DNA of 64,000 nucleotides, taken from contig NC_071670.1 in the NCBI RefSeq assembly GCF_028554725.1, positions 24,112,001 through 24,176,000 on the forward strand, read 5' to 3'. The notes under the pieces are model-generated. The model was not told where the DNA came from, searched no databases, and saw nothing but the letters and a program-made list of their open reading frames with translations. Shown here piece after piece: positions 9,721 through 23,800 of this stretch. Numbering within the stretch: the first letter of the stretch is position 1; each line of letters opens with the position of its first letter. Origin of the DNA: Zeugodacus cucurbitae (lineage: Eukaryota; Arthropoda; Insecta; Diptera; Tephritidae). Both the position numbers and the translations under genes were made by a program.

Positions 9721-12700
9721 CAAAGTTCACTTTCTTGCAAGTTGTGTATCGACAAATAAAAACATAAAGAACATTTATTCATAATCATTTATTTTGTATT
9801 TTATCACATGTAAGATAAAAGTTCACTTTCCTGCAAGTTAAATATCGACAAATAAAAACATAAAGAATGTTTATTCATAATCATTTATTTTGTATTTTAT
9901 CACATTTAATATCAAAGTTCACTTTCTTGCAAGTTGTTTATCGACAAATAGAAACATAAAGAATGTTTATTCATAATTATTTATTTTGTATTTTTATCAG
10001 ATTTATGATCAAGTTCACATTCTTGCAAGTTAAATATCGACAAATAAAAACATAAAGAATGTTTATTCATAATCATTTATTTTGTATTTTTATTCATAAT
10101 CATTTATTTTGTATTTTATCACATGTAAGATAAAAGTTCACTTTCCTGCAAGTTAAATACCGACAAATAAAAACATAAAGAATGTTTATTCATAATCATT
10201 TATTTTGTATTTTATCACATTTAATATCAAAGTTCACTTTCTTGCAAGTTGTTTATCGACAAATAGAAACATAAAGAATGTTTATTCATAATCATTTATT
10301 TTGTATTTTTATCAGATTTATGATCAAGTTCACATTCTTGCAAGTTAAATATCGACAAATAAAAACATAAAGAATGTTTATTCATAATCATTTATTTTGT
10401 ATTTTTATCAGATTTAAGATCAAGTTTACATTCTTGCAAGTTGAATATTGACAAATAAAAACACAAAGAGCATTTATTCATAATCATTTATTTTGCATTT
10501 TATCACATTTAAGATCAAAGTTCACTTTCTTGCAAGTAGTTTATCGACAAATAAAAACATAAAGAATGTTTATTCATAATCATTTATTTTGTATTTTTAT
10601 CAGATTTATGATCAAGTTCAATTTCTTGCAAGTTGAATATTGACAAATAAAAACATAAAGAACATTTATTCATAATCATTTATTTTGTATTTTATCACAT
10701 TTAAGATCAAAATTCACTTTCTTGCAAGTTGTTTATCGACAACTGGAAACATAAAGAACATTTATTCATAATCATTTATTTCATATTTTATCAGATTTAA
10801 GATAAAAGTTCACTTTCGTGCAAGTTGAATATTGACAAATAAAAACATAAAGAACATAAATTCATAATCATTTATTTCGTATTTTATCACATTTAAGATC
10901 AAAGTTCACTTTCTTGCAAGTTGTTTATCGACAAATAGAAACATAAAGAATGTTTATTCATAATCATTTATTTTATATTTTTATCACATTTAAGGTCAAA
11001 GTTCACTTTCTTGCAAGTTGTGTATCGACAAATAAAAACATAAAGAACATTTATTCATAATCATTTATTTTGTATTTTATCACACGTAAGATAAAAGTTC
11101 ACTTTCCTGCAAGTTAAATATCGACAAATAAAAACATAAAGAATGTTTATTCATAATCATTTATTTTGTATTTTTATCAGATTTATGATCAAGTTCACAT
11201 TCTTGCAAGTTAAATATCGACAAATAAAAACATAAAGAATGTTTATTCATAATCATTTATTTTGTATTTTTATTCATAATCATTTATTTTGTATTTTATC
11301 ACATGTAAGATAAAAGTTCACTTTCCTGCAAGTTAAATACCGACAAATAAAAACATAAAGAATGTTTATTCATAATCATTTATTTTGTATTTTATCACAT
11401 TTAATATCAAAGTTCACTTTCTTGCAAGTTGTTTATCGACAAATAGAAACATAAAGAATGTTTATTCATAATCATTTATTTTGTATTTTTATCAGATTTA
11501 TGATCAAGTTCACATTCTTGCAAGTTAAATATCGACAAATAAAAACATAAAGAATGTTTATTCATAATCATTTACTTTGTATTTTTATTCATAATCATTT
11601 ATTTTGTATTTTATCACATGTAAGATAAAAGTTCACTTTCCTGCAAGTTAAATACCGACAAATAAAAACATAAAGAATGTTTATTCATAATCATTTATTT
11701 TGTATTTTATCACATTTAATATCAAAGTTCACTTTCCTGCAAGTTAAATATCGACAAATAGAAACATAAAGAATGTTTATTCATAATCATTTATTTTGTA
11801 TTTTTATTCATAATCATTTATTTTGTATTTTATCACATGTAAGATAAAAGTTCACTTTCCTGCAAGTTAAATACCGACAAATAAAAACATAAAGAATGTT
11901 TATTCATAATCATTTATTTTGTATTTTATCACATTTAATATCAAAGTTCACATTCTAGCAAGTTGAATATTGACAAATAAAAACATAAAGAACATTTATT
12001 CATAATCATTTATTTTGTATTTTATCACATGTAAGATAAAAGTTCACTTTCCTGCAAGTTAAATACCGACAAATAAAAACATAAAGAACATTTATTCATA
12101 ATCATTTATTTTGTATTTTATCACATGTAAGATAAAAGTTCACTTTCCCGCAAGTTAAATACCGACAAATAAAAACATAAAGAATGTTTATTCATAATCA
12201 TTTATTTTGTATTTTTATTCATTATCATTTATTTTGTATTTTATCACAAGTTAAATACCGACAAATAAAAACATAAAGAATGTTTATTCATAATCATTTA
12301 TTTTGTATTTTATCACATTTAATATCAAAGTTCACATTCTAGCAAGTTGAATATTGACAAATAAAAACATAAAGAACATTTATTCATAATCATTTATTTT
12401 GTATTTTATCACATGTAAGATAAAAGTTCACATTCTAGCAAGTTGAATATTGACAAATAAAAACATAAAGAACATTTATTCATAATCATTTATTTTGTAT
12501 TTTATCACATTTAAGATCAAAGTTCCTTTTCTTGCAAGTTGAATATCGACAAATAAAAGCATAAAGAATGTTTATTCATAATCATTTACTTTGTATTTTA
12601 TCACATTTAAGATCAAAGTTCACTTTCGTGCAAGTTGAATATCGACAAATAAAAACATAAAGAAAATAAATTCATAATCATTTATTTTGTATTTTTATCA

Positions 12701-14336
12701 GATATATGATCAAAGTTCACATTCTTGCAAGTTGAATATTGACAAATAAAAACATAAAGAATATAAATTCATAATCATTTATTTCGTATTTTATCACATT
12801 TAAGATCAAAGTTCACTTTCTTGCAAGTTGAATATTAAAAATAAAAACGTAAAGAATGTTTATTCATAATCATTTATTTTGTATTTTATCAGATTTATGA
12901 TCAAGTTCACATTCTTGCAAGTTGAATATTGACAAATAAAAACATAAAGAACATTTATTCATAATCATTTATTTTGTATTTTATCACTTTTAAGATCAAA
13001 GTTCGCTTTCTTGCAAGTTGTTTATCGACAAATAAAAACATAATGAATGTTTATTCATAATCATTTATTTTGTATTTTATCACATTTAATATCAAAGTTC
13101 ACTATCTTGCAAGTTAAATATCGACAAATAGAAACATAAAGAATGTTTATTCATAATCATTTATTTTGTATTTTTATTCATAATCATATATTTTGTATTT
13201 TATCACATTTAATATCAAAGTTCACTTTCCTGCAAGTTAAATATCGACAAATAAAAACATAAAGAATGTTTATTCATAATCATTTATTTTGTATTTTATC
13301 ACATTTAATATCAAAGTTCACTTTCCTGCAAGTTAAATACCGACAAATAAAAACATAAAGAACATTTATTCATAATCATTTATTTTGTATTTTATCACAT
13401 GTAAGATAAAAGTTCACTTTCCCGCAAGTTAAATACCGACAAATAAAAACATAAAAATGTTTATTCATAATCATTTATTTTGTATTTTATCACATTTAAT
13501 ATCAAAGTTCACATTCTAGCAAGTTGAATATTGACAAATAAAAACATAAAGAACATTTATTCATAATCATTTATTTTGTATTTTATCACATGTAAGATAA
13601 AAGTTCACTTTCCTGCAATTTAAATACCGACAAATAAAAACATAAAGAATGTTTATTCATAATCATTTATTTTGTATTTTATCACATTTAATATCAAAGT
13701 TCACTTTCTTGCAAGTTGTTTATCGACAAATAGAAACATAAAGAATGTTTATTCATAATCATTTATTTTGTATTTTTATCAGATTTAAGATCAAGTTTAC
13801 ATTCTTGCAAGTTGAATATTGACAAATAAAAACACAAAGAGCATTTATTCATAATCATTTATTTTGCATTTTATCACATTTAAGATCAAAGTTCACTTTC
13901 TTGCAAGTAGTTTATCGACAAATAAAAACATAAAGAATGTTTATTCATAATCATTTATTTTGTATTTTTATCAGATTTATGATCAAGTTCAATTTCTTGC
14001 AAGTTGAATATTGACAAATAAAAACATAAAGAACATTTATTCATAATCATTTATTTTGTATTTTATCACATTTAAGATCAAAATTCACTTTCTTGCAAGT
14101 TGTTTATCGACAACTGGAAACATAAAGAACATTTATTCATAATCATTTATTTCATATTTTATCAGATTTAAGATAAAAGTTCACTTTCGTGCAAGTTGAA
14201 TATCGACAAATAAAAACATAAAGAACATTTATTCATAATCATTAATTTTGTGTTTTTATCAGATTTAAGATCAAAGTTCACATTCTTGCATTTTGAATAT
14301 TGACAAATAAAAACATAAAGAACATAAATTCATAAT

Positions 14337-14351
14337 CATTTATTTCGTATT
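14337..14351 (+). repeat. Candidate LINE target-site duplication, left
   Basis: CATTTATTTCGTATT immediately precedes the LINE fragment, and CATTTATTTTGTATT (14482-14496) immediately follows it, matching at 14 of 15 bases. Because both are ordinary satellite core text, the match may partly reflect the repeat itself. The array phase steps back by this length across the insert, as a target duplication would produce. Confidence 0.6.
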
Positions 14352-14481
14352 AGCTTAGAGCGACCTGGTTACACTTGGGATCTCCAACTGGCGCCGAACT
14401 GCGAAGGAGAGAGAGAGGTGGCGCACTATCGTCGATTCGGCTATAACCGGCTAAACGGTTGCAACGCCAATCACATACATA
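14352..14481 (+). mobile_element. 5'-truncated non-LTR retrotransposon (LINE) tail
   Basis: 130 bp of clearly non-satellite sequence, far richer in G+C than the array. It holds the end of a reverse-transcriptase reading frame (to TAA at 14452-14454), a short 3' UTR with a small inverted repeat (AACCG...CGGTT), and a CACATACATACAT tail. Severe 5' truncation, a simple-repeat tail and flanking short direct repeats are the normal outcome of target-primed reverse transcription. The clade cannot be fixed from 31 residues; RTE- or Jockey-superfamily LINEs of insects are the likeliest. An uninterrupted paralogous satellite context, with the same CATTTATTTCGTATT, is visible at ~15344-15360. Confidence 0.88.
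14359..14454 (+). pseudogene. C-terminal 31 codons of a LINE reverse transcriptase
   Basis: The plus-strand frame reads SDLVTLGISNWRRTAKERE, then RWRTIVDSAITG and TAA. The L-G-I-x-N-W-R-x-x-A-x-x-R-x-x-W-R pattern is the short conserved tail after the reverse-transcriptase domain in many insect LINE ORF2 proteins. That identification rests on family knowledge, not on a search. A TAG lies just upstream in frame (14356-14358), close to the truncation point, so nothing upstream can be read through. No start codon, no catalytic domain and no function remain. Confidence 0.8.
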
Positions 14482-17400
14482 CATTTATTTTGTATTTTAT
14501 CACATGTAAGATAAAAGTTCACTTTCCTGCAAGTTAAATACCGACAAATAAAAACATAAAGAATGTTTATTCATAATCATTTATTTTGTATTTTATCACA
14601 TTTAATATCAAAGTTCACTTTCTTGCAAGTTGTTTATCGACAAATAAAAACATAAAGAATGTTTATTCATAATCATTTATTTTGTATTTTTATCAGATTT
14701 ATGATCAAGTTCAATTTCTTGCAAGTTGAATATTGACAAATAAAAACATAAAGAACATTTATTCATAATCATTTATTTTGTATTTTATCACATTTAAGAT
14801 CAAAATTCACTTTCTTGCAAGTTGTTTATCGACAACTGGAAACATAAAGAACATTTATTCATAATCATTTATTTCATATTTTATCAGATTTAAGATAAAA
14901 GTTCACATTCGTGCAAGTTGAATATCGACAAATAAAAACATAATGAATGTTTATTCATAATCATTTATTTTGTATTTTTATCACATTTAAGAACAAAGTT
15001 CACTTTCTTGCAAGTTGTGTATCGACAAATAAAAACATAAAGAACATTTATTCATAATCATTTATTTTGTATTTTATCACATGTAAGATAAAAGTTCACT
15101 TTCCTGCAAGTTAAATATCGACAAATAAAAACATAAAGAATGTTTATTCATAATCATGTATTTTGTATTTTATCACATTTAATATCAAAGTTCACTTTCT
15201 TGCGAGTTGAATATTACAAATAAAAACATAAAGAACATTTATACATAATCATTAATTTTGTGTTTTTATCAGATTTAAGATCAAAGTTCACATTCTTGCA
15301 AGTTGAATATTGACAAATAAAAACATAAAGAGCATAAATTCATAATCATTTATTTCGTATTTTATCACATTTAAGATCAAAGTTCACTTTCTTGCAAGTT
15401 GTTTATCGACAAATAGAAACATAAAGAATGTTTATTCATAATCATTTATTTTGTATTTTATCACATTTAATATCAAAGTTCACTTTCTTGCAAGTTGTTT
15501 ATCGACAAATAAAAACATAAAGAATCTTTATTCATAATCATTTATTTTGTATTTTTATCAGATTTATGATCAAGTTCAATTTCTTGCAAGTTGAATATTG
15601 ACAAATAAAAACATAAAGAACATTTATTCATAATCATTTATTTTGTATTTTTATCAGATTTATGATCAAGTTCACATTCTTGCAAGTTAAATATCGACAA
15701 ATAAAAACATAAAGAATGTTTATTCATAATCATTTATTTTGTATTTTTATTCATAATCATTTATTTTGTATTTTATCACAAGTTAAATACCAACAAATAA
15801 AAACATAAAGAATGTTTATTCATAATCATTTATTTTGTATTTTATCACATTTAAATCAAAGTTCACTTTCCTGCAAGTTAAATATCGACAAATAGAAACA
15901 TAAAGAATGTTTATTCATAATCATTTATTTTGTATTTTTATTCATAATCATTTATTTTGTATTTTATCACATGTAAGATAAAAGTTCACTTTCCTGCAAG
16001 TTAAATACCGACAAATAAAAACATAAAGAATGTTTATTCATAATCATTTATTTTGTATTTTATCACATTTAATATCAAAGTTCACTTTCCTGCAAGTTAA
16101 ATATCGACAAATAGAAACATAAAGAATGTTTATTCATAATCATTTATTTTGTATTTTTATTTATAATCTTTTATTTTGTATTTTATCACATTTAATATCA
16201 AAGTTCACTTTCTTGCAAGTTGTTTATCGACAAATAGAAACATAAAGAATGTTTATTCATAATCATTTATTTTGTATTTTTATCAGATTTATGATCAAGT
16301 TCACATTCTTGCAAGTTAAATATCGACAAATAAAAACATAAAGAATGTTTATTCATAATCATTTATTTTGTATTTTTATTCATTATCATTTATTTTGTAT
16401 TTTATCACAAGTTAAATACTGACAAATAAAAACATAAAGAATGTTTATTCATAATCATTTATTTTGTATTTTATCACATTTTATATCAAAGTTCACTTTC
16501 CTGCAAGTTAAATATCGACGAATAGAAACATAAAGAATGTTTATTCATAATCATTTATTTTGTATTTTTATTCATAATCATTTATTTTGTATTTTATCAC
16601 ATGTAAGATAAAAGTTCACTTTCCTGCAAGTTAAATACCGACAAATAAAAACATAAAGAATGTTTATTCATAATCATTTATTTTGTATTTTATCACATTT
16701 AATATCAAAGTTCACTTTCCTGCAAGTTAAATATCGACAAATAGAAACATAAAGAATGTTTATTCATAATCATATATTTTGTATTTTTATTCATAATCAT
16801 TTATTTTGTATTTTATCACATGTAAGATAAAAGTTCACTTTCCTGCAAGTTAAATACCGACAAATAAAAACATAAAGAATGTTTATTCATAATCATTTAT
16901 TTTGTTTTTTATCACATTTAATATCAAAGTTCACTTTCCTGCAAGTTGTTTATCGACAAATAGAAACATAAAGAATGTTTATTCATAATCATTTATTTTG
17001 TATTTTTATCAGATTTATGATCAAGTTCACATTCTTGCAAGTTGAATATTGACAAATAAAAACATAAAGAACATTTATTCATAATCATTTATTTTGTATT
17101 TTATCACATTTAAGATCAAAGTTCCTTTTCTTGCAAGTTGAATATCGACAAATAAAAGCATAAAGAATGTTTATTCATAATCATTTACTTTGTATTTTAT
17201 CACATTTAAGATCAAAGTTCACTTTCGTGCAAGTTGAATATCGACAAATAAAAACATAAAGAAAATAAATTCATAATCATTTATTTTGTATTTTTATCAG
17301 ATATATGATCAAAGTTCACATTCTTGCAAGTTGAATATTGACAAATAAAAACATAAAGAATATAAATTCATAATCATTTATTTCGTATTTTATCACATTT

Positions 17401-17812
17401 AAGATCAAAGTTCACTTTCTTGCAAGTTGAATATTAAAAATAAAAACGTAAAGAATGTTTATTCATAATCATTTATTTTGTATTTTATCAGATTTATGAT
17501 CAAGTTCACATTCTTGCAAGTTGAATATTGACAAATAAAAACATAAAGAACATTTATTCATAATCATTTATTTTGTATTTTATCACTTTTAAGATCAAAG
17601 TTCGCTTTCTTGCAAGTTGTTTATCGACAAATAAAAACATAATGAATTTATTCATAATCATTTATTTTGTATTTTATCACATGTAAGATAAAAGTTCACT
17701 TTCCCGCAAGTTAAATACCGACAAATAAAAACATAAAGAATGTTTATTCATAATCATTTATTTTGTATTTTTATTCATTATCATTTATTTTGTATTTTAT
17801 CACAAGTTAAAT

Positions 17813-20800
17813 ACCGACAAATAAAAACATAAAGAATGTTTATTCATAATCATTTATTTTGTATTTTATCACATTTTATATCAAAGTTCACTTTCCTGCA
17901 AGTTAAATATCGACAAATAGAAACATAAAGAATGTTTATTCATAATCATTTATTTTGTATTTTTATTCATAATCATTTATTTTGTATTTTATCACTTTTA
18001 AGATCAAAGTTCGCTTTCTTGCAAGTTGTTTATCGACAAATAAAAACATAATGAATGTTTATTCATAATCATTTATTTTGTATTTTATCACATTTAATAT
18101 CAAAGTTCACTATCTTGCAAGTTAAATATCGACAAATAGAAACATAAAGAATGTTTATTCATAATCATTTATTTTGTATTTTTATTCATAATTATATATA
18201 TTGTATTTTATCACATTTAATATCAAAGTTCACTTTCCTGCAAGTTAAATATCGACAAATAAAAACATAAAGAATGTTTATTCATAATCATTTATTTTGT
18301 ATTTTATCACATTTAATATCAAAGTTCACATTCTAGCAAGTTGAATATTGACAAATAAAAACATAAAGAACATTTATTCATAATCATTTATTTTGTATTT
18401 TATCACATGTAAGATAAAAGTTCACTTTCCTGCAAGTTAAATACCGACAAATAAAAACATAAAGAATGTTTATTCATAATCATTTATTTTGTATTTTATC
18501 ACATTTAATATCAAAGTTCACTTTCCTGCAAGTTAAATATCGACAAATAGAAACATAAAGAATGTTTATTCATAATCATTTATTTTGTATTTTTATTCAT
18601 AATCATTTATTTTGTATTTTATCACATGTAAGATAAAAGTTCACTTTCCTGCAAGTTAAATACCGACAAATAAAAACATAAAGAATGTTTATTCATAATC
18701 ATTTATTTTGTATTTTATCACATTTAATATCAAAGTTCACTTTCCTGCAAGTTGTTTATCGACAAATAGAAACATAAAGAATGTTTATTCATAATAATTT
18801 ATTTTGTATTTTTATCAGATTTATGATCAAGTTCACATTCTTGCAAGTTGAATATTGACAAATAAAAACATAAAGAACATTTATTCATAATCATTTATTT
18901 TGTATTTTATCACATTTAAGATCAAAGTTCCTTTTCTTGCAAGTTGAATATCGACAAATAAAAGCATAAAGAATGTTTATTCATAATCATTTACTTTGTA
19001 TTTTATCACATTTAAGATCAAAGTTCACTTTCGTGCAAGTTGAATATCGACAAATAAAAACATAAAGAAAATAAATTCATAATCATTTATTTTGTATTTT
19101 TATCAGATATATGATCAAAGTTCACATTCTTGCAAGTTGAATATTGACAAATAAGAACATAAAGAATATAAATTCATAATCATTTATTTCGTATTTTATC
19201 ACATTTAAGATCAAAGTTCACTTTCTTGCAAGTTGAATATTAAAAATAAAAACGTAAAGAATGTTTATTCATAATCATTTATTTTGTATTTTATCAGATT
19301 TATGATCAAGTTCACATTCTTGCAAGTTGAATATTGACAAATAAAAACATAAAGAACATTTATTCATAATCATTTATTTTGTATTTTATCACTTTTAAGA
19401 TCAAAGTTCGCTTTCTTGCAAGTTGTTTATCGACAAATAAAAACATAATGAATGTTTATTCATAATCATTTATTTTGTATTTTATCACATTTAATATCAA
19501 AGTTCACTATCTTGCAAGTTAAATATCGACAAATAGAAACATAAAGAATGTTTATTCATAATCATTTATTTTGTATTTTTATTCATAATCATATATTTTG
19601 TATTTTATCACATTTAATATCAAAGTTCACTTTCCTGCAAGTTAAATATCGACAAATAAAAACATAAAGAATGTTTATTCATAATCATTTATTTTGTATT
19701 TTATCACATTTAATATCAAAGTTCACATTCTAGCAAGTTGAATATTGACAAATAAAAACATAAAGAACATTTATTCATAATCAGTTATTTTGTATTTTAT
19801 CACATGTAAGATAAAAGTTCACTTTCCTGCAAGTTAAATACCGACAAATAAAAACATAAAGAACATTTATTCATAATCATTTATTTTGTATTTTATCACA
19901 TGTAAGATAAAAGTTCACTTTCCCGCAAGTTAAATACCGACAAATAAAAACATAAAAATGTTTATTCATAATCATTTATTTTGTATTTTATCACATTTAA
20001 TATCAAAGTTCACATTCTAGCAAGTTGAATATTGACAAATAAAAACATAAAGAACATTTATTCATAATCATTTATTTTGTATTTTATCACATGTAAGATA
20101 AAAGTTCACTTTCCTGTAATTTAAATACCGACAAATAAAAACATAAAGAATGTTTATTCATAATCATTTATTTTGTATTTTATCACATTTAATATCAAAG
20201 TTCACTTTCTTGCAAGTTGTTTATCGACAAATAGAAACATAAAGAATGTTTATTCATAATCATTTATTTTGTATTTTTATCAGATTTAAGGTCAAGTTTA
20301 CATTCTTGCAAGTTGAATATTGACAAATAAAAACACAAAGAGCATTTATTCATAATCATTTATTTTGCATTTTATCACATTTAAGATCAAAGTTCACTTT
20401 CTTGCAAGTAGTTTATCGACAAATAAAAACATAAAGAATGTTTATTCATAATCATTTATTTTGTATTTTTATCAGATTTATGATCAAGTTCAATTTCTTG
20501 CAAGTTGAATATTGACAAATAAAAACATAAAGAACATTTATTCATAATCATTTATTTTGTATTTTATCACATTTAAGATCAAAATTCACTTTCTTGCAAG
20601 TTGTTTATCGACAACTGGAAACATAAAGAACATTTATTCATAATCATTTATTTCATATTTTATCAGATTTAAGATAAAAGTTCACTTTCGTGCAAGTTGA
20701 ATATTGACAAATAAAAACATAAAGAACATAAATTCATAATCATTTATTTCGTATTTTATCACATTTAAGATCAAAGTTCACTTTCTTGCAAGTTGTTTAT

Positions 20801-23800
20801 CGACAAATAGAAACATAAAGAATGTTTATTCATAATCATTTATTTTGTATTTTTATCACATTTAAGGTCAAAGTTCACTTTCTTGCAAGTTGTGTATCGA
20901 CAAATAAAAACATAAAGAACATTTATTCATAATCATTTATTTTGTATTTTATCACATGTAAGATAAAAGTTCACTTTCCTGCAAGTTAAATATCGACAAA
21001 TAAAAACATAAAGAATGTTTATTCATAATCATTTATTTTGTATTTTTATCAGATTTATGATCAAGTTCACATTCTTGCAAGTTAAATATCGACAAATAAA
21101 AACATAAAGAATGTTTATTCATAATCATTTATTTTGTATTTTTATTCATAATCATTTATTTTGTATTTTATCACATGTAAGATAAAAGTTCACTTTCCTG
21201 CAAGTTAAATACCGACAAATAAAAACATAAAGAATGTTTATTCATAATCATTTATTTTGTATTTTATCACATTTAATATCAAAGTTCACTTTCTTGCAAG
21301 TTGTTTATCGACAAATAGAAACATAAAGAATGTTTATTCATAATCATTTATTTTGTATTTTTATCAGATTTATGATCAAGTTCACATTCTTGCAAGTTAA
21401 ATATCGACAAATAAAAACATAAAGAATGTTTATTCATAATCATTTACTTTGTATTTTTATTCATAATCATTTATTTTGTATTTTATCACATGTAAGATAA
21501 AAGTTCACTTTCCTGCAAGTTAAATACCGACAAATAAAAACATAAAGAATGTTTATTCATAATCATTTATTTTGTATTTTATCACATTTAATATCAAAGT
21601 TCACTTTCCTGCAAGTTAAATATCGACAAATAGAAACATAAAGAATGTTTATTCATAATCATTTATTTTGTATTTTTATTCATAATCATTTATTTTGTAT
21701 TTTATCACATGTAAGATAAAAGTTCACTTTCCTGCAAGTTAAATACCGACAAATAAAAACATAAAGAATGTTTATTCATAATCATTTATTTTGTATTTTA
21801 TCACATTTAATATCAAAGTTCACATTCTAGCAAGTTGAATATTGACAAATAAAAACATAAAGAACATTTATTCATAATCATTTATTTTGTATTTTATCAC
21901 ATGTAAGATAAAAGTTCACTTTCCTGCAAGTTAAATACCGACAAATAAAAACATAAAGAACATTTATTCATAATCATTTATTTTGTATTTTATCACATGT
22001 AAGATAAAAGTTCACTTTCCCGCAAGTTAAATACCGACAAATAAAAACATAAAGAATGTTTATTCATAATCATTTATTTTGTATTTTTATTCATTATCAT
22101 TTATTTTGTATTTTATCACAAGTTAAATACCGATAAATAAAAACATAAAGAATGTTTATTCATAATCATTTATTTTGTATTTTATCACATTTTATATCAA
22201 AGTTCACTTTCCTGCAAGTTAAATATCGACAAATAGAAACATAAAGAATGTTTATTCATAATCATTTATTTTGTATTTTTATTCATAATCATTTATTTTG
22301 TATTTTATCACATGTAAGATAAAAGTTCACTTTCCTGCAAGTTAAATACCGACAAATAAAAACATAAAGAATGTTTATTCATAATCATTTATTTTGTATT
22401 TTATCACATTTAATATCAAAGTTCACTTTCCTGCAAGTTAAATATCGACAAATAGAAACATAAAGAATGTTTATTCATAATCATTTATTTTGTATTTTAT
22501 CACATGTAAGATAAAAGTTCACTTTCCTGCAAGTTATATACCGACAAATAAAAACATAAAGAATGTTTATTCATAATCATTTATTTTGTATTTTATCACA
22601 TTTAATATCAAAGTTCACTTTCCTGCAAGTTGTTTATCGACAAATAGAAACATAAAGAATGTTTATTCATAATCATTTATTTTGTATTTTTATCAGATTT
22701 ATGATCAAGTTCACATTCTTGCAAGTTGAATATTGACAAATAAAAACATAAAGAACATTTATTCATAATCATTTATTTTGTATTTTATCACATTTAAGAT
22801 CAAAGTTCCTTTTCTTGCAAGTTGAATATCGACAAATAAAAGCATAAATAATGTTTATTCATAATCATTTACTTTGTATTTTATCACATTTAAGATCAAA
22901 GTTCACTTTCGTGCAAGTTGAATATCGACAAATAAAAACATAAAGAAAATAAATTCATAATCATTTATTTTGTATTTTTATCAGATATATGATCAAAGTT
23001 CACATTCTTGCAAGTTGAATATTGACAAATAAAAACATAAAGAATATAAATTCATAATCATTTATTTCGTATTTTATCACATTTAAGATCAAAGTTCACT
23101 TTCTTGCAAGTTGAATATTAAAAATAAAAACGTAAAGAATGTTTATTCATAATCATTTATTTTGTATTTTATCAGATTTATGATCAAGTTCACATTCTTG
23201 CAAGTTGAATATTGACAAATAAAAACATAAAGAACATTTATTCATAATCATTTATTTTGTATTTTATCACTTTTAAGATCAAAGTTCGCTTTCTTGCAAG
23301 TTGTTTATCGACAAATAAAAACATAATGAATGTTTATTCATAATCATTTATTTTGTATTTTATCACATTTAATATCAAAGTTCACTATCTTGCAAGTTAA
23401 ATATCGACAAATAGAAACATAAAGAATGTTTATTCATAATCATTTATTTTGTATTTTTATTCATAATCATATATTTTGTATTTTATCACATTTAATATCA
23501 AAGTTCACTTTCCTGCAAGTTAAATATCGACAAATAAAAACATAAAGAATGTTTATTCATAATCATTTATTTTGTATTTTATCACATTTAATATCAAAGT
23601 TCACATTCTAGCAAGTTGAATATTGACAAATAAAAACATAAAGAACATTTATTCATAATCAGTTATTTTGTATTTTATCACATGTAAGATAAAAGTTCAC
23701 TTTCCTGCAAGTTAAATACCGACAAATAAAAACATAAAGAACATTTATTCATAATCATTTATTTTGTATTTTATCACATGTAAGATAAAAGTTCACTTTC

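Larger units (their letters stand above)
5990..14351 (+). repeat. 96-bp satellite array, block B (mariner to LINE fragment)
   Basis: Same monomer, same orientation, no coding content. Sub-blocks repeat at multi-kilobase scale. The run beginning TTAAGGTCAAAG...GTGTATCGAC at ~5995 recurs at ~9712 and ~10987. The ordered run beginning with the GTTCCTTTTCTTG/AAAAGCATAAAG monomer and ending near the CAACTGGAAAC monomer occurs at ~7777-9720 and again, with whole monomers missing, at ~12506-14200. Differences between copies are single bases or whole monomers, as expected from unequal exchange. No other feature is seen in this stretch. Confidence 0.95.

Noticed and set aside
14389..14400. TGGCGCCGAACT resembling a tRNA primer-binding site of an LTR retroelement
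   Set aside because: It lies inside the LINE reverse-transcriptase frame (NWRRTA). No LTR, polypurine tract or gag-pol follows, and satellite resumes within 100 bp.
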